Positions 1 to 7,967 of a stretch of DNA of 64,000 bases are shown here, in pieces. The notes beneath the pieces were generated by a model that was given only the letters and a program-made list of their open reading frames with translations, was not told the DNA's origin and did no database searches. The stretch is from JBLXBZ01 sp048265185 (GTDB taxonomy: Bacteria; Pseudomonadota; Alphaproteobacteria; Rhizobiales; Stappiaceae). Made by a program: the position numbers and the translations under genes. The stretch lies in NCBI GenBank assembly GCA_048265185.1, contig JBLXBZ010000002.1, positions 1-64,000 of the forward strand, in the 5' to 3' direction. Numbering within the stretch: the stretch's first letter is position 1; the number at the start of each line of letters is the position of its first letter.

Positions 1-51
1 AACAACGCTCTCGCCGCAGCTCTTGCCGCGGCGATGAATAAATCCAAATAG
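1..51 (+). CDS. C-terminal tail of an unidentified protein (partial)
   Basis: Frame 1 is open from the left edge and ends at a TAG at 49-51. The visible tail is alanine-rich and ends in Asn-Lys-Ser-Lys. Only 16 codons are visible, so the product cannot be named. It is supported only by the open frame at the edge and by hairpins just downstream that could end its transcript. Confidence 0.35.
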   Translation, partial: NNALAAALAAAMNKSK

Positions 52-65
52 GGTTTGCCAGAACT

Positions 66-134
66 CGCCGGGCGTGACGTTGCGCCCGGCGCGCGCAAGC
101 AGGGAGCGGCTGGCGAAGCCTCGCCTTTTATTTT
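66..134 (+). terminator. possible terminator hairpins between the left-edge gene and znuA
   Basis: A 9-bp G+C-rich stem (66-74 with 83-91) is followed by a 5-bp stem (112-116 with 121-125) that runs into TTTTATTTT. It lies between two convergent genes and could end the left-edge transcript. The second stem is short, so the call is tentative. Confidence 0.35.
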
Positions 135-1231
135 GTCGCGGACAGGCAGTCTGCGAATGAGGCGCCCATGGCGCGCATCAACTCAAAATATAGATTAGGC
201 CCATTCGTCAAGCCTGCGCCGACTGGATCAAGCACGCCGGCTTTCGCCTTTGTGCCCTCAATGACGACGGAAATGAGTTTCGGTTCAAACTGCGGCTCGG
301 CGAAAACGCATGTTGCGTTTTCCTCAAGGACTTTTTCCTTGATTTCTTTCAAGCGCTGGGCGCCGGGAGCCCTGTCCGGATTGATGGTGATCGAGCCGGC
401 GGCTTGCAGGCCATAGTGTTTTTCAAAATATTGATAGGCGTCATGAAAAACGATGAACTTTTTGTCTTTCACTGGCGCGAGCCGCGATTTTAACTCGGCG
501 TCCTGCGCGGTGATTTTTTCTTTGAAAGCTGTGGCGTTGGAGGCGTAGAGAGCCGCGTTGCTTGGGTCGGCTTCGCTCAAAACGTCTTTGATTTCAGTGG
601 CCATGACGACGGCGTTGTGGGGATCAAGCCAAAAGTGCGGGTCGGTTTCGTCGTGATTATGGCCATGGTGGGGATCGTGGTCATGGTCGTCATGGTCATG
701 ACTTGCGTGTTTCTCTTCGTGCTCGTGCTCGTGCTCGTGTTCATGTTCATGTTCATGCGCTTCATGATCATGGTCGTCATCATGATCGGCATGTTTGTGG
801 TCATGGTCATCATGGTTATCATGGTCGCTGTGAGCGTCATGGCCGTGATCATGATCTTCAAAAGCCCCGCCTTCGCGGAATTTGAGTTTGGTCAGATCGT
901 GATTATGGGAAAGCTCCGTCACTTTGGCGCCTTCACCCAAGGTTTCGATCGATTTTTCAAGGAAAACTTCGAGATTGGGGCCTATCCAGAAAATGAGATC
1001 AGCTTGCTCAAGCTCCTTTGCCTCGGAAGGTTTTAAGTTATAGGTGTGAGGTGAGGCGTTGCCTTTGACGATAAGGCTGGGCTCTCCCGCGCCTTCCATG
1101 ATCGAGGCGACGATTGAATGCACCGGCTTGATTGAAGCGACGACCTTAAGCGGCTCCTGCGCCTGTGCAGCAAGACTGGTGGCGCATAAAAACAGCGTGA
1201 ATACAGATGTTCTCAGGGTTCGTGGCGACAT
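128..1231 (-). CDS. znuA: zinc ABC transporter substrate-binding protein ZnuA
   Basis: Periplasmic zinc-binding protein of the cluster A-I (ZnuA/TroA) family, which delivers Zn2+ to the ZnuBC permease. It has an N-terminal signal peptide ending near AQAQE (residue ~25), then the family start VVASIKPVHSIVASIMEG with the first metal-ligand His, the PHTYNLKPS ligand segment, and the DPHFWLDP motif. Between roughly residues 125 and 200 is an exceptionally long Asp/Glu/His loop with about 30 histidines, partly encoded by a tandem hexanucleotide repeat. Length (367 aa) exceeds the usual ~310 because of this loop. It is divergent from znuCB-zur across two Zur-box-like palindromes, so zinc repression is likely. 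Reading frames on the other strand over this repeat are compositional shadows. Confidence 0.95.
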   Translation of the reverse strand: MSPRTLRTSVFTLFLCATSLAAQAQEPLKVVASIKPVHSIVASIMEGAGEPSLIVKGNASPHTYNLKPSEAKELEQADLIFWIGPNLEVFLEKSIETLGEGAKVTELSHNHDLTKLKFREGGAFEDHDHGHDAHSDHDNHDDHDHKHADHDDDHDHEAHEHEHEHEHEHEHEEKHASHDHDDHDHDPHHGHNHDETDPHFWLDPHNAVVMATEIKDVLSEADPSNAALYASNATAFKEKITAQDAELKSRLAPVKDKKFIVFHDAYQYFEKHYGLQAAGSITINPDRAPGAQRLKEIKEKVLEENATCVFAEPQFEPKLISVVIEGTKAKAGVLDPVGAGLTNGPNLYFELMRAMGASFADCLSATK

Positions 1232-1263
1232 GAGGTTGATCTCTGCTTGTGGGTGTTTTGGTT

Positions 1264-1299
1264 GTTATAGTATAACGTTCATTTGCGTTATGCTATAAC
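1264..1299. promoter_or_regulatory. two Zur-box-like palindromes between znuA and znuC
   Basis: GTTATAGTATAAC (1264-1276) is a perfect 6+1+6 palindrome and GTTATGCTATAAC (1287-1299) is the same with one mismatch. They match the known alphaproteobacterial Zur motif (GTTATnnnATAAC type) and sit 23 bp apart in the znuA/znuC divergent promoter. The zur gene is in the znuC operon, so autoregulation is inferred. Confidence 0.75.
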
Positions 1300-1338
1300 G
1301 TATGGCATATAGCGGCGCAAGCGTTGATTGGATGAAAA

Positions 1339-2187
1339 ATGGTATTGAATGAAACACAGGCGGCCGCGTTGATTGACGCTCGATCCGTTGGCGTGCGACG
1401 TAGTGGTCGATGGCTCGTGCGCAGCGTTGACCTGCAGATACGCCGCGGGGAAATCGTTACATTGATTGGTCCCAATGGATCGGGAAAAAGCACGACGGCC
1501 AAAATGATCACCGGCGTTTTGAAGCCCGATGAAGGTGAAATCCGGCGCGCGGCGGGACTGAAGATCGGCTATTTGCCGCAAAAACTGGTGATTGATTGGA
1601 CCATGCCGTTGACCGTCGCGCGTTTGATGGAGCTGACTGGTCGCCATTCTGCGGCGGACATCGCGCAAGCGTTGGAGAAGGTTGGCGTTGGCCATCTGGC
1701 GCAGGCTGAAGTGCAGCATTTGTCCGGGGGCGAGTTTCAACGCGCTTTGATTGCGCGAGCGATGGTTCGCAAGCCGGATCTTTTGGTATTGGACGAACCT
1801 GTTCAAGGGGTGGATTTCACCGGTGAAGTGGCGCTTTACCAATTGATCCGCGATATTCGTGATGAAACTGGATGCGGGGTTCTGCTGATCTCGCATGACC
1901 TTCACGTGGTGATGGCGCAGACGGACACGGTGATCTGCCTCAATGGTCATGTGTGCTGCAGGGGGACGCCGGAGACGGTGATTTCCAGTCCGCAATACAC
2001 GCGTATGTTCGGCGCCCGGGCGGCTGAGTCGCTGGCGATTTACCGGCATCAACATGATCACACGCATTTGGCTGATGGGCGCATACGTCATGTTGATGGA
2101 GCGGCCGGCCATGAGCATGAACACGCGTGCGACCACGGGGCGTGCGCTTGTGATTGTAACGAGATGGAGACCCGCGATGCTGGATGA
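1339..2187 (+). CDS. znuC: zinc ABC transporter ATP-binding protein ZnuC
   Basis: Cytoplasmic ATPase that powers ZnuB. Visible motifs are Walker A GPNGSGKST (residues ~49-57), Q-loop near LPQKL, signature LSGGEFQRALIARAM, Walker B LLVLDEP and the switch His in ISHDLHVV. The last ~45 residues form an unusual metal-binding tail rich in His and Cys (HQHDHTH, HEHEHACDHGACACDC). The start ATG at 1339 has only a weak upstream ribosome site. The 3' end overlaps znuB by 11 bp, indicating translational coupling. Confidence 0.95.
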   Translation: MVLNETQAAALIDARSVGVRRSGRWLVRSVDLQIRRGEIVTLIGPNGSGKSTTAKMITGVLKPDEGEIRRAAGLKIGYLPQKLVIDWTMPLTVARLMELTGRHSAADIAQALEKVGVGHLAQAEVQHLSGGEFQRALIARAMVRKPDLLVLDEPVQGVDFTGEVALYQLIRDIRDETGCGVLLISHDLHVVMAQTDTVICLNGHVCCRGTPETVISSPQYTRMFGARAAESLAIYRHQHDHTHLADGRIRHVDGAAGHEHEHACDHGACACDCNEMETRDAG

Positions 2188-3004
2188 CTTTTTTACGCGC
2201 GCTTTGGTGGCCGGCGTTGGTCTGGCGTTGACCGTGGGGCCTTTGGGGTGCTTCGTCGTATGGCGGCGGATGGCGTATTTTGGCGACACAATGGCTCATT
2301 CGGCGCTTTTGGGGGTGGCGTTGTCTTTCATGTTTGAAATCGATTTGATGGCTGGGGTGTTTCTGGTCGCCGCGTTGGTTTCCATCGCCTTGTTGCTTCT
2401 GGAGCGGCGAGCCGGTCTGTCTACTGACGCTCTTTTGGGTATTCTATCTCATTCCACGCTTGCGCTGGGCCTTGTCATTGTCGCTTTCATGACGTGGATT
2501 CGCATTGACCTCATGGGGTTCCTGTTCGGCGATATTCTGGCTGTGTCCAAACAGGATATTGTGATGATTTATGCGGGCGGCGCGCTCATTCTCACGGTCC
2601 TCATCTGGTTGTGGCGCCCGCTTCTCGCGGCGACGGTCAACACGGAGCTGGCGGAAGCTGAGGGGTTGCATCCGCAACGTTCGCGTGTGGTTTTCATGTT
2701 GTTGATGGCGGCGGTTATCGCGATTGCGATGAAAATCGTTGGAATTTTACTGATCACGTCGCTGTTGATTATACCTGTGGCGACGGCGCGCCGGTTTTCT
2801 TCCACGCCTGAGTTCATGGCGGTGCTGGCGTCGTGCATTGGCGCGGGGGCGGTGATCGGCGGGTTATTCGGATCGCTTGAATTTGACACGCCTTCCGGTC
2901 CGTCCATTGTGGTGGCGGCGCTGGCGTTGTTTATTCTGTCAATGGCGCCGTTTGGCCGCCGCCGCCGACTAGCGGCCGTTTCAGATCGGGGAGCGTCACA
3001 ATGA
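2177..3004 (+). CDS. znuB: zinc ABC transporter permease ZnuB
   Basis: Inner-membrane permease of the ABC-3 family that moves zinc into the cytoplasm with ZnuA and ZnuC. It has about eight hydrophobic segments and the family segment RRMAYFGDTMAHSALLGVAL (residues ~26-45). The frame is open further upstream to 2054, but the ATG at 2177 (MLDDFFTRA) gives the usual length of 275 aa and follows GGAGA; the longer reading would lie inside znuC. It overlaps znuC at its start and zur by 4 bp (ATGA) at its end. Confidence 0.93.
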   Translation: MLDDFFTRALVAGVGLALTVGPLGCFVVWRRMAYFGDTMAHSALLGVALSFMFEIDLMAGVFLVAALVSIALLLLERRAGLSTDALLGILSHSTLALGLVIVAFMTWIRIDLMGFLFGDILAVSKQDIVMIYAGGALILTVLIWLWRPLLAATVNTELAEAEGLHPQRSRVVFMLLMAAVIAIAMKIVGILLITSLLIIPVATARRFSSTPEFMAVLASCIGAGAVIGGLFGSLEFDTPSGPSIVVAALALFILSMAPFGRRRRLAAVSDRGASQ

Positions 3005-3399
3005 GCGCAGTTTCACAACTCACGAAGAATCAGGCCTTGGTGTTTGACGCGCTGACGCGTTCAAAAGGACCGCTCAGCGCTTATAATATTCTTGACGAGT
3101 TGCGAGGGGAGGGCTTGAAAGCGCCGTTGCAGATCTATCGCGCGCTCGACAAGCTTCTGGAGGCTGGGCTGGTGCATCGGCTTGAAAGCCTGAACGCCTT
3201 TGTCGCCTGTTCTCATCCGCATTGCCATTTGACGGAAGTGGCCGCTTTCGCCATTTGCGATAACTGTGGGATGGTGAGCGAATTTTCCGACGACCTCATT
3301 GAAGAGCGCTTGAAGTCATGGTCTGTTTCCCATGGCTTCAAGCCTGCGAAGACAACGGTTGAAATTCGTGGTCTTTGCTCCGGTTGCGCGGCGGCGTGA
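3001..3399 (+). CDS. zur: zinc uptake regulator Zur (Fur family)
   Basis: Fur-superfamily repressor of 132 aa. It has an N-terminal winged helix (residues ~1-80, including LQIYRALDKLLEAGLVHRLE) and a C-terminal dimerisation/metal domain with HPHCHLTE and the two paired-cysteine knuckles CDNC and CSGC that bind structural zinc. Its place as last gene of znuC-znuB-zur, with Zur-like boxes upstream of the operon, favours Zur over Fur or PerR. Known role: zinc-bound protein represses znuA and znuCB. Confidence 0.92.
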   Translation: MSAVSQLTKNQALVFDALTRSKGPLSAYNILDELRGEGLKAPLQIYRALDKLLEAGLVHRLESLNAFVACSHPHCHLTEVAAFAICDNCGMVSEFSDDLIEERLKSWSVSHGFKPAKTTVEIRGLCSGCAAA

Positions 3400-3432
3400 G
3401 CTGGAGAGGGCGGTCAGTGCGCGTAGGCTCGG

Positions 3433-4281
3433 CTATTGCTGTTTTGCGCCAATCGCCACCAGCGACGTGCGGTGCAATCTCTCTGCGAGCGACAACACCT
3501 GCTGCGCGCAGTTATTGACCACCATCCAGCGCAAGACGGAGGCGGTGTCCCCTTCGTCGATCGCCTCCGGCAGAATATGCAAGGTGAAGTCGCGCGTTTC
3601 CTCGCCCATGGAGATCGCCAGCGGTCCTTCTTGCGGCGTGTATAAATTGGGAAGCTGAAGAACGGGTTCGGTCGCGTTCCAGCTCAGGTCTTCGATTTTT
3701 GTGTCGGCGTCCTGTACGGCGATGACCAACGCTTGCGAAGAGTCTCTACGCCACAGTTCAAGACCTTGCGGTTTGACGCAATAATCGCCGGAATAGTCGG
3801 CGTTCACAACCCAAAGCTCTGGTTGACCTTCAAGGAAATCGTGATTTTCTTCAACCAGACGTGAGGCGCCGAGCACATTGGTGGTCGCGGCTTCCCCTTT
3901 CAGGATTCGCGATAGATCAGGCAGAATTTCACGCCAACTCGCCTGTTTTTTCGACGCGGGAGCCGGCGCCTTATTGGTGATGGGACCGGAGCGCGGCCCC
4001 AGAAGCGTGATGATTTCACCGTTTGCGGAAATCAGGCTAACCTTGGCCCCTAAGGGCAATTCTAGCGGGTCGGCGGCGGTGAGCCTCTGACCGGGGAGCA
4101 CGGAGCCATTAACGCCGGTTGTGGCGATGATGACGTAGCCTTCAGGCGAGGCGAGGGGGGGGGCGCTTGCTTCCACTTTTTCGTCCAGGGGGGCGGCGGC
4201 TTCAGCAATTGCGTCATGCGCCGTGAAGGGGCCTGTGAGAAAGGCTAGCAACATTGCGCCGGGCGCTAAAATTCGCATCAT
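3433..4281 (-). CDS. exported FecR-like hypothetical protein
   Basis: A 282-aa protein with a signal peptide (MMRILAPGAMLLAFLTGPF, likely cleaved near AIA or AEAAA). Residues ~45-100 (VIIATTGVNGSVLPGQRL then LELPLGAKVSLISANGE) resemble the FecR beta-fold seen in exported proteins partnered with cyclases or sigma regulators. The C-terminal half has no recognised family and contains at least three cysteines. It lies 36 bp downstream of the CHASE2 cyclase gene on the same strand, so the two are probably co-transcribed, and a role in periplasmic sensing is an inference. A run of nine G (C9 in the sense strand, 4155-4163) lies within codons ~40-43 just after the signal peptide. Confidence 0.7.
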   Translation of the reverse strand: MMRILAPGAMLLAFLTGPFTAHDAIAEAAAPLDEKVEASAPPLASPEGYVIIATTGVNGSVLPGQRLTAADPLELPLGAKVSLISANGEIITLLGPRSGPITNKAPAPASKKQASWREILPDLSRILKGEAATTNVLGASRLVEENHDFLEGQPELWVVNADYSGDYCVKPQGLELWRRDSSQALVIAVQDADTKIEDLSWNATEPVLQLPNLYTPQEGPLAISMGEETRDFTLHILPEAIDEGDTASVLRWMVVNNCAQQVLSLAERLHRTSLVAIGAKQQ

Positions 4282-4317
4282 TATTCTCTCCAGTTTGCTT
4301 CCCTCGCGCAGAGCGAA

Positions 4318-6342
4318 TTATTTTTCGGTAAGCACAAAATCAGCGCCGTTTTCACCACGTTGCAGCCTCTCCAGATGGCGGCGGGATATTTGATCTTCGG
4401 GCCATCTTTTGACGAGTTCTTGGAACGCGGCGCAGGCGTCAGGACTTTTCAGCTGCAAAAGTTGATATGCGGCAAGATAGGCTTTTGTGTGAACGTTATT
4501 TTGTCGTTTGGAAATCTGGTGCGGTTGGAAACAGGATATTGAATCGCTTTTGCCCTTGAGCCGCACCGCCGCTATGGGCAGAAACTCCACCTCGGGCAGG
4601 GTGTCGCCAACTGCGTCTTTCACCGCGCTGCTGACGCAAATGCGCGAGCCCAGATATTTATTGGCCGCCTCCAGTCGGGCGGCTGTGTTCACTGTGTCGC
4701 CAATGCCGGTGTAGTCAAAAAAGCGCGATCCTCCGAAGTTGCCGATAATCGCCTCTCCTCGGTGAACGCCGATGCGAGTGGCGCCCAATTCGATCCCGTT
4801 CTTGCGCAGGTTTTGACGGAAATCTTCACAGAACTTATCGACTTTCAGCGCTAGTTTTACGGCGCGCGACGACTGGTCGTCCTGCGGCTCGGGAGCGCCA
4901 AAGAAGCCGATTACCGCATCGCCGACGATTTTATCAATGGTTGCGTGTTCTTCGATAAACAGCGCGCAGACTTCGTCAAGATATTGATTCAGAAGTATGG
5001 CGACCTGCTCGGGAGGAAGTCCCTCCGACAAGGAGGTGAAATTTTCAAGGTCGGTGAAAATGTATGTTATCATTCGCTTTTCTCCGCCAAGTTTCAAGGC
5101 GTTGGGATCCGCCATCAGCCGGGTGATCAATGCGGGACTGACATAGCGGGAGAAAGCTTCGCGGATAAAAAACCGCTCATTTCGATCTTGCATCCATAGG
5201 CGAATTGTCAATCCGGCGCTGGCCAGAAGAATGCCGATCGAGCTGGCCGCCAGAGGCAGAAGAAGAGAATGTACGCGAAACGCATAAATGCCCGCCGCCC
5301 AGAGGGCGCTCAGTAAAAACGTAAGGCCAAAAAATCGCCATGGGGGCGTTATGTTTGTTGTGAAAAGCCAAAAGCTGACAGTGATAAGGGCGCAAACAAT
5401 GAGAAGCGACATCAGCGGCGGCGTGGTGGTGAGGGCGTCGCCGCGCAGCAATTGCGCTAAAATATGAGCATGGATCACAATGCCGTTCCATGTGCCGGCC
5501 TCCGCGCCAGAGATGAGCGAGAAAGGGGTTAGATGCCTATCGGAGGTGGGCAGAATGGTTCCGATTAAAACGTATTTATCGGCAAACCATGTGGAGGGAA
5601 GCAGCAAGACGGCGTGGGCGGGGAATATGGGAACTTGCGCGGGCGCGCCTGTGGCGGTGCGTAAATAAGCGATCCGTCCGGAGGGCTGAGAGAAGGCGGT
5701 TCCAGCGGCTTCGAGCATCGCGGCCGGTAGGCTCGGCATCCATTCGCCTCCCGTCTCTCGTCCGGATATGATCTGGCGGATAACGCCGTCATTTTCGTCT
5801 CGGGCCAAGGCGACCAGGCCTTTTCTGACGCTGTCGAGGAATGCCGTCTCATATTCAATCTGACGCGTCGCCAATCCATCCTCTTCCGTTGCGTAGCCCA
5901 TGACGAGTGGCGCATTTGCAGTTCTTAGCGTGTGTTTGAGCGTATCGTCTTTTGATTGCTCACTTGATTGGTCAATTAAAATATCCACCCCGATCGCTTT
6001 GGGCGCGCCCATGTCGACATGATTGATAATTTGGGCCAGAAAACCACGGTCGATAGGCGATCTATAGGGGAGCCCTGCAAGGGTCTCGTCATCGAAGCCG
6101 ACAATAACGACGTTATCTGGAAAAGGCTTAGGCGCGCTTAGGCGAGTTAGCAGATAGTCGCCAACTATTGGCTGCAGTAAACGTCCGCCCATAAAGGCTA
6201 TGACAACGCAAATTAAAGCGGCGCAAACAAGAACAAGCCAACGTTTTAGCCTTGCATGCGCGCGTGCTGTTCCGCTTGCAGCGGGCGTTTCGGTTGTGGA
6301 GGAGGCGCGAAAGGGGGGGCGACGACGGCGCTGTGCGGTCAA
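4318..6342 (-). CDS. CHASE2-domain class III adenylate cyclase
   Basis: Membrane protein of 674 aa predicted to make cAMP. Order: cytoplasmic Arg-rich start, TM helix (~34-55), extracytoplasmic CHASE2 sensor (~60-310), about three TM helices (~310-390), then a class III nucleotidyl cyclase domain (~420-620). Catalytic features visible: metal Asp in IFTDLENFTSLSE, Lys then metal Asp in DKIVGDAVIGFFG, and the IGDTVNTAARLE segment with transition-state Asn and Arg; the Lys favours ATP as substrate. In frame, the only start before residue 51 is a TTG at 6340-6342, because an in-frame TGA lies two codons upstream. An ATG at 6347-6349 is out of frame by one base and is followed by a G7 (C7) tract at 6313-6319. 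A FecR-like gene follows. Confidence 0.9.
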   Translation of the reverse strand: MTAQRRRRPPFRASSTTETPAASGTARAHARLKRWLVLVCAALICVVIAFMGGRLLQPIVGDYLLTRLSAPKPFPDNVVIVGFDDETLAGLPYRSPIDRGFLAQIINHVDMGAPKAIGVDILIDQSSEQSKDDTLKHTLRTANAPLVMGYATEEDGLATRQIEYETAFLDSVRKGLVALARDENDGVIRQIISGRETGGEWMPSLPAAMLEAAGTAFSQPSGRIAYLRTATGAPAQVPIFPAHAVLLLPSTWFADKYVLIGTILPTSDRHLTPFSLISGAEAGTWNGIVIHAHILAQLLRGDALTTTPPLMSLLIVCALITVSFWLFTTNITPPWRFFGLTFLLSALWAAGIYAFRVHSLLLPLAASSIGILLASAGLTIRLWMQDRNERFFIREAFSRYVSPALITRLMADPNALKLGGEKRMITYIFTDLENFTSLSEGLPPEQVAILLNQYLDEVCALFIEEHATIDKIVGDAVIGFFGAPEPQDDQSSRAVKLALKVDKFCEDFRQNLRKNGIELGATRIGVHRGEAIIGNFGGSRFFDYTGIGDTVNTAARLEAANKYLGSRICVSSAVKDAVGDTLPEVEFLPIAAVRLKGKSDSISCFQPHQISKRQNNVHTKAYLAAYQLLQLKSPDACAAFQELVKRWPEDQISRRHLERLQRGENGADFVLTEK

Positions 6343-6670
6343 AATTCATTGGTCCCGTTGTGAAAACAGCGTTTATTTTTTGCGCACAGTGGGCAGTATA
6401 AGTTGATTTGTGAAATCGCTTATCATTTTCGCCCCATGCGCCGCCAATATAAACGCGCCCTCAGCACTATAATCGCATCGTTCTTTTGCTTTATGGCCCA
6501 CTGCAGGCATGAGGTCGCACCATGCACGTGTTCATGGCTTTATGGATGTTTATAGAGCGAAGGAATGCGGCGAAAATAAAGCGGGGATAATTTCAATTAA
6601 AGGTTGTATAATATATTTTTACAACTAAATTTGTATTGTTTTATTAATTCTTATATACGGAGATTCGAAT
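6343..6670. other. intergenic region upstream of the cyclase and the Tc-like fragment
   Basis: 328 bp with no convincing gene. The left part should hold the cyclase promoter. The right part (about 6585-6660) is sharply A+T-rich, unlike flanking DNA, and contains TATAAT-like sequence (GTATAAT near 6606) that could serve the rightward gene. A 39-codon frame starting at 6435 has no ribosome site or recognisable family and is not called. Confidence 0.5.
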
Positions 6671-7075
6671 TTGGCTGAGAATGGTATAGTGCATCAATTG
6701 ACGCAAGCGCCAATTGGCCAAAGGCGGATCGTTGGTCGAGAATCTTGGGGAGAATTTCTTGAGGACGCCCCGCCTTTGCATGTGGAGGCAGTGAAGGCAG
6801 GCGATAGGCCGTGGGCGTTTTCGTTACATTTCACTTCTCATGACGGCGGCGCGCCAGTCATATTGGCTATTGATTTTGAAATTTATGCTCAGGTGGTGCA
6901 GCCGGTGTTTGCGTTTGGGCGACTTTATATATTTTGGACGGAAAGTGAAGATGCGATTTTGTCGCCAGAGTCTCAAATTTTGCGATGCTCGTATTATGCG
7001 AATGGGCAATGGGCTCCCGTCGAGGACTGCGATCCACAGTTATGGTTGCAGGCAAGTGAGTTGTTGACTTGGTGA
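6671..7075 (+). CDS. orphan fragment resembling a Tc-toxin TcA neuraminidase-like domain
   Basis: A 134-aa frame with a TTG start (6671) preceded by CGGAG at 6658-6662. The segment AIDFEIYAQVVQPVFAFG followed by RLYIFWTESED, and later LRCSYYANGQWAPVED, resembles the beta-strand pattern of the neuraminidase-like region of TcA insecticidal-toxin subunits (pattern: hydrophobic-P-V-hydrophobic, G-R-L-Y-hydrophobic-F-W, then a Y-S-Y / W-S-A-P-like strand). Real TcA proteins are over 2,000 aa, so this is either a relic or a small domain reused alone. There is no signal peptide and no neighbouring Tc gene. The family assignment is from memory of motif style and is tentative. Confidence 0.5.
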   Translation: MAENGIVHQLTQAPIGQRRIVGRESWGEFLEDAPPLHVEAVKAGDRPWAFSLHFTSHDGGAPVILAIDFEIYAQVVQPVFAFGRLYIFWTESEDAILSPESQILRCSYYANGQWAPVEDCDPQLWLQASELLTW

Positions 7076-7133
7076 TTTGGTCTGTCGCCGCTGATTAAGC
7101 GCCGCCAATATTGTTCTAGTCGCCGGAAGCTGT

Positions 7134-7967
7134 TTAGCACGAAAGTTTATAAAACGTGGCGGCGTTGCCGCCCCAGATTTGGTCCTGATCCGTTTTACAG
7201 AGCGTTGAAAGAGTTTGGGTGACAAGTTCAATCCAGGCGCGGTAGTTGCTGGCGAGGTTGACCACGGGCCAGTCGCTGCCGAACATGAGGCGGTTTGGGC
7301 CAAAGCTTGCGAGCAGATGCTCCATGTAAGGGCGCAAATCCTCCGCCTTCCAGTCAGACGAGGCTTCGGTGACCAGCCCCGATAATTTGCAGTAGCTGGA
7401 TGTGTCGTCGGCGATTCGGGCGATGTCATCAGCCCAAGATTGAAAGAGGGTGTTGCGAATTTCCGGTTTCGCTCCGTGGTCGATAACGCATTTCAGCTCT
7501 GGGTAGCGTTGCAGCAGTTCGTACAAAGGCGCGAGGTGGGTTGGTAAAACCAGAGCGTCAAAGGTTAGGTCAAGTTCAATCAAACGCTTGAAGCAAGCGT
7601 CAAGTTCAGGCCGCAGCATCCAGTTCCGCTCCGAAATTGACTGAATCATTGGGCGAATGCCGCAAAACTTGGGGTAGGCCGCGAATTCATTCAGGGTTGG
7701 GATTTGCGCAGGATCGCTCATGTCGATCCAGCCGACGACGCCGGATACCCAAGGTGTTTTCTCCGCGATTTCCAGAAAAAATTTTGTCTCTTCCGGGTTC
7801 TCAATAACCTGAATGAGGACCGTGGCGTCAATTCCGCTTTCGTGCAGCAAGGGAGCGAGATCTTCTGGGGCGAAGTCCCGGTAGATCGGCGTCAAATCAG
7901 GTGTGGGCCATGCGTAATGGAAACGTGAGAGAGACCAGAAGTGCTGATGAGCGTCGATGCGTTTCAT
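7134..7967 (-). CDS. amidohydrolase-family sugar-acid lactonase (L-fucono/L-rhamnono-lactonase type)
   Basis: A 277-aa COG3618-type amidohydrolase. It starts with the metal-site motif MKRIDAHQHFW and has the VIQ/IENPEE segment, the CVIDHGAKP strand-end His, and the FGSDWPV Asp that completes the site. Characterised relatives open the 1,5-lactones of L-fuconate, L-rhamnonate or similar 6-deoxy acids. It is divergent from the dehydratase gene and shares the catabolic cluster with the TRAP transporter, SDR and FAH-family enzymes, which supports the lactonase role. AGGAAAG precedes the ATG. The exact sugar cannot be read from sequence. Confidence 0.82.
   Translation of the reverse strand: MKRIDAHQHFWSLSRFHYAWPTPDLTPIYRDFAPEDLAPLLHESGIDATVLIQVIENPEETKFFLEIAEKTPWVSGVVGWIDMSDPAQIPTLNEFAAYPKFCGIRPMIQSISERNWMLRPELDACFKRLIELDLTFDALVLPTHLAPLYELLQRYPELKCVIDHGAKPEIRNTLFQSWADDIARIADDTSSYCKLSGLVTEASSDWKAEDLRPYMEHLLASFGPNRLMFGSDWPVVNLASNYRAWIELVTQTLSTLCKTDQDQIWGGNAATFYKLSC

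Noticed and set aside
703..760. CRISPR-like short repeats
   Set aside because: The repeats are a contiguous hexanucleotide array coding His-Glu; there are no spacers and no cas genes in the window.
577..1036. Open frames on both strands across the ZnuA His loop
   Set aside because: They translate the repeated CAT/GAT-type codons of the His/Asp loop in other phases, giving Met/Thr/Ile or Val/Met runs; znuA has clear family motifs.
1288..2289. Minus-strand open frame (333 codons) opposite znuC
   Set aside because: Antisense to a gene with all ABC-ATPase motifs, and it would cover the Zur boxes.
6435..6554. 39-codon plus-strand frame upstream of the Tc-like fragment
   Set aside because: No ribosome site, no family, and atypical Cys/His content; not distinguishable from chance.
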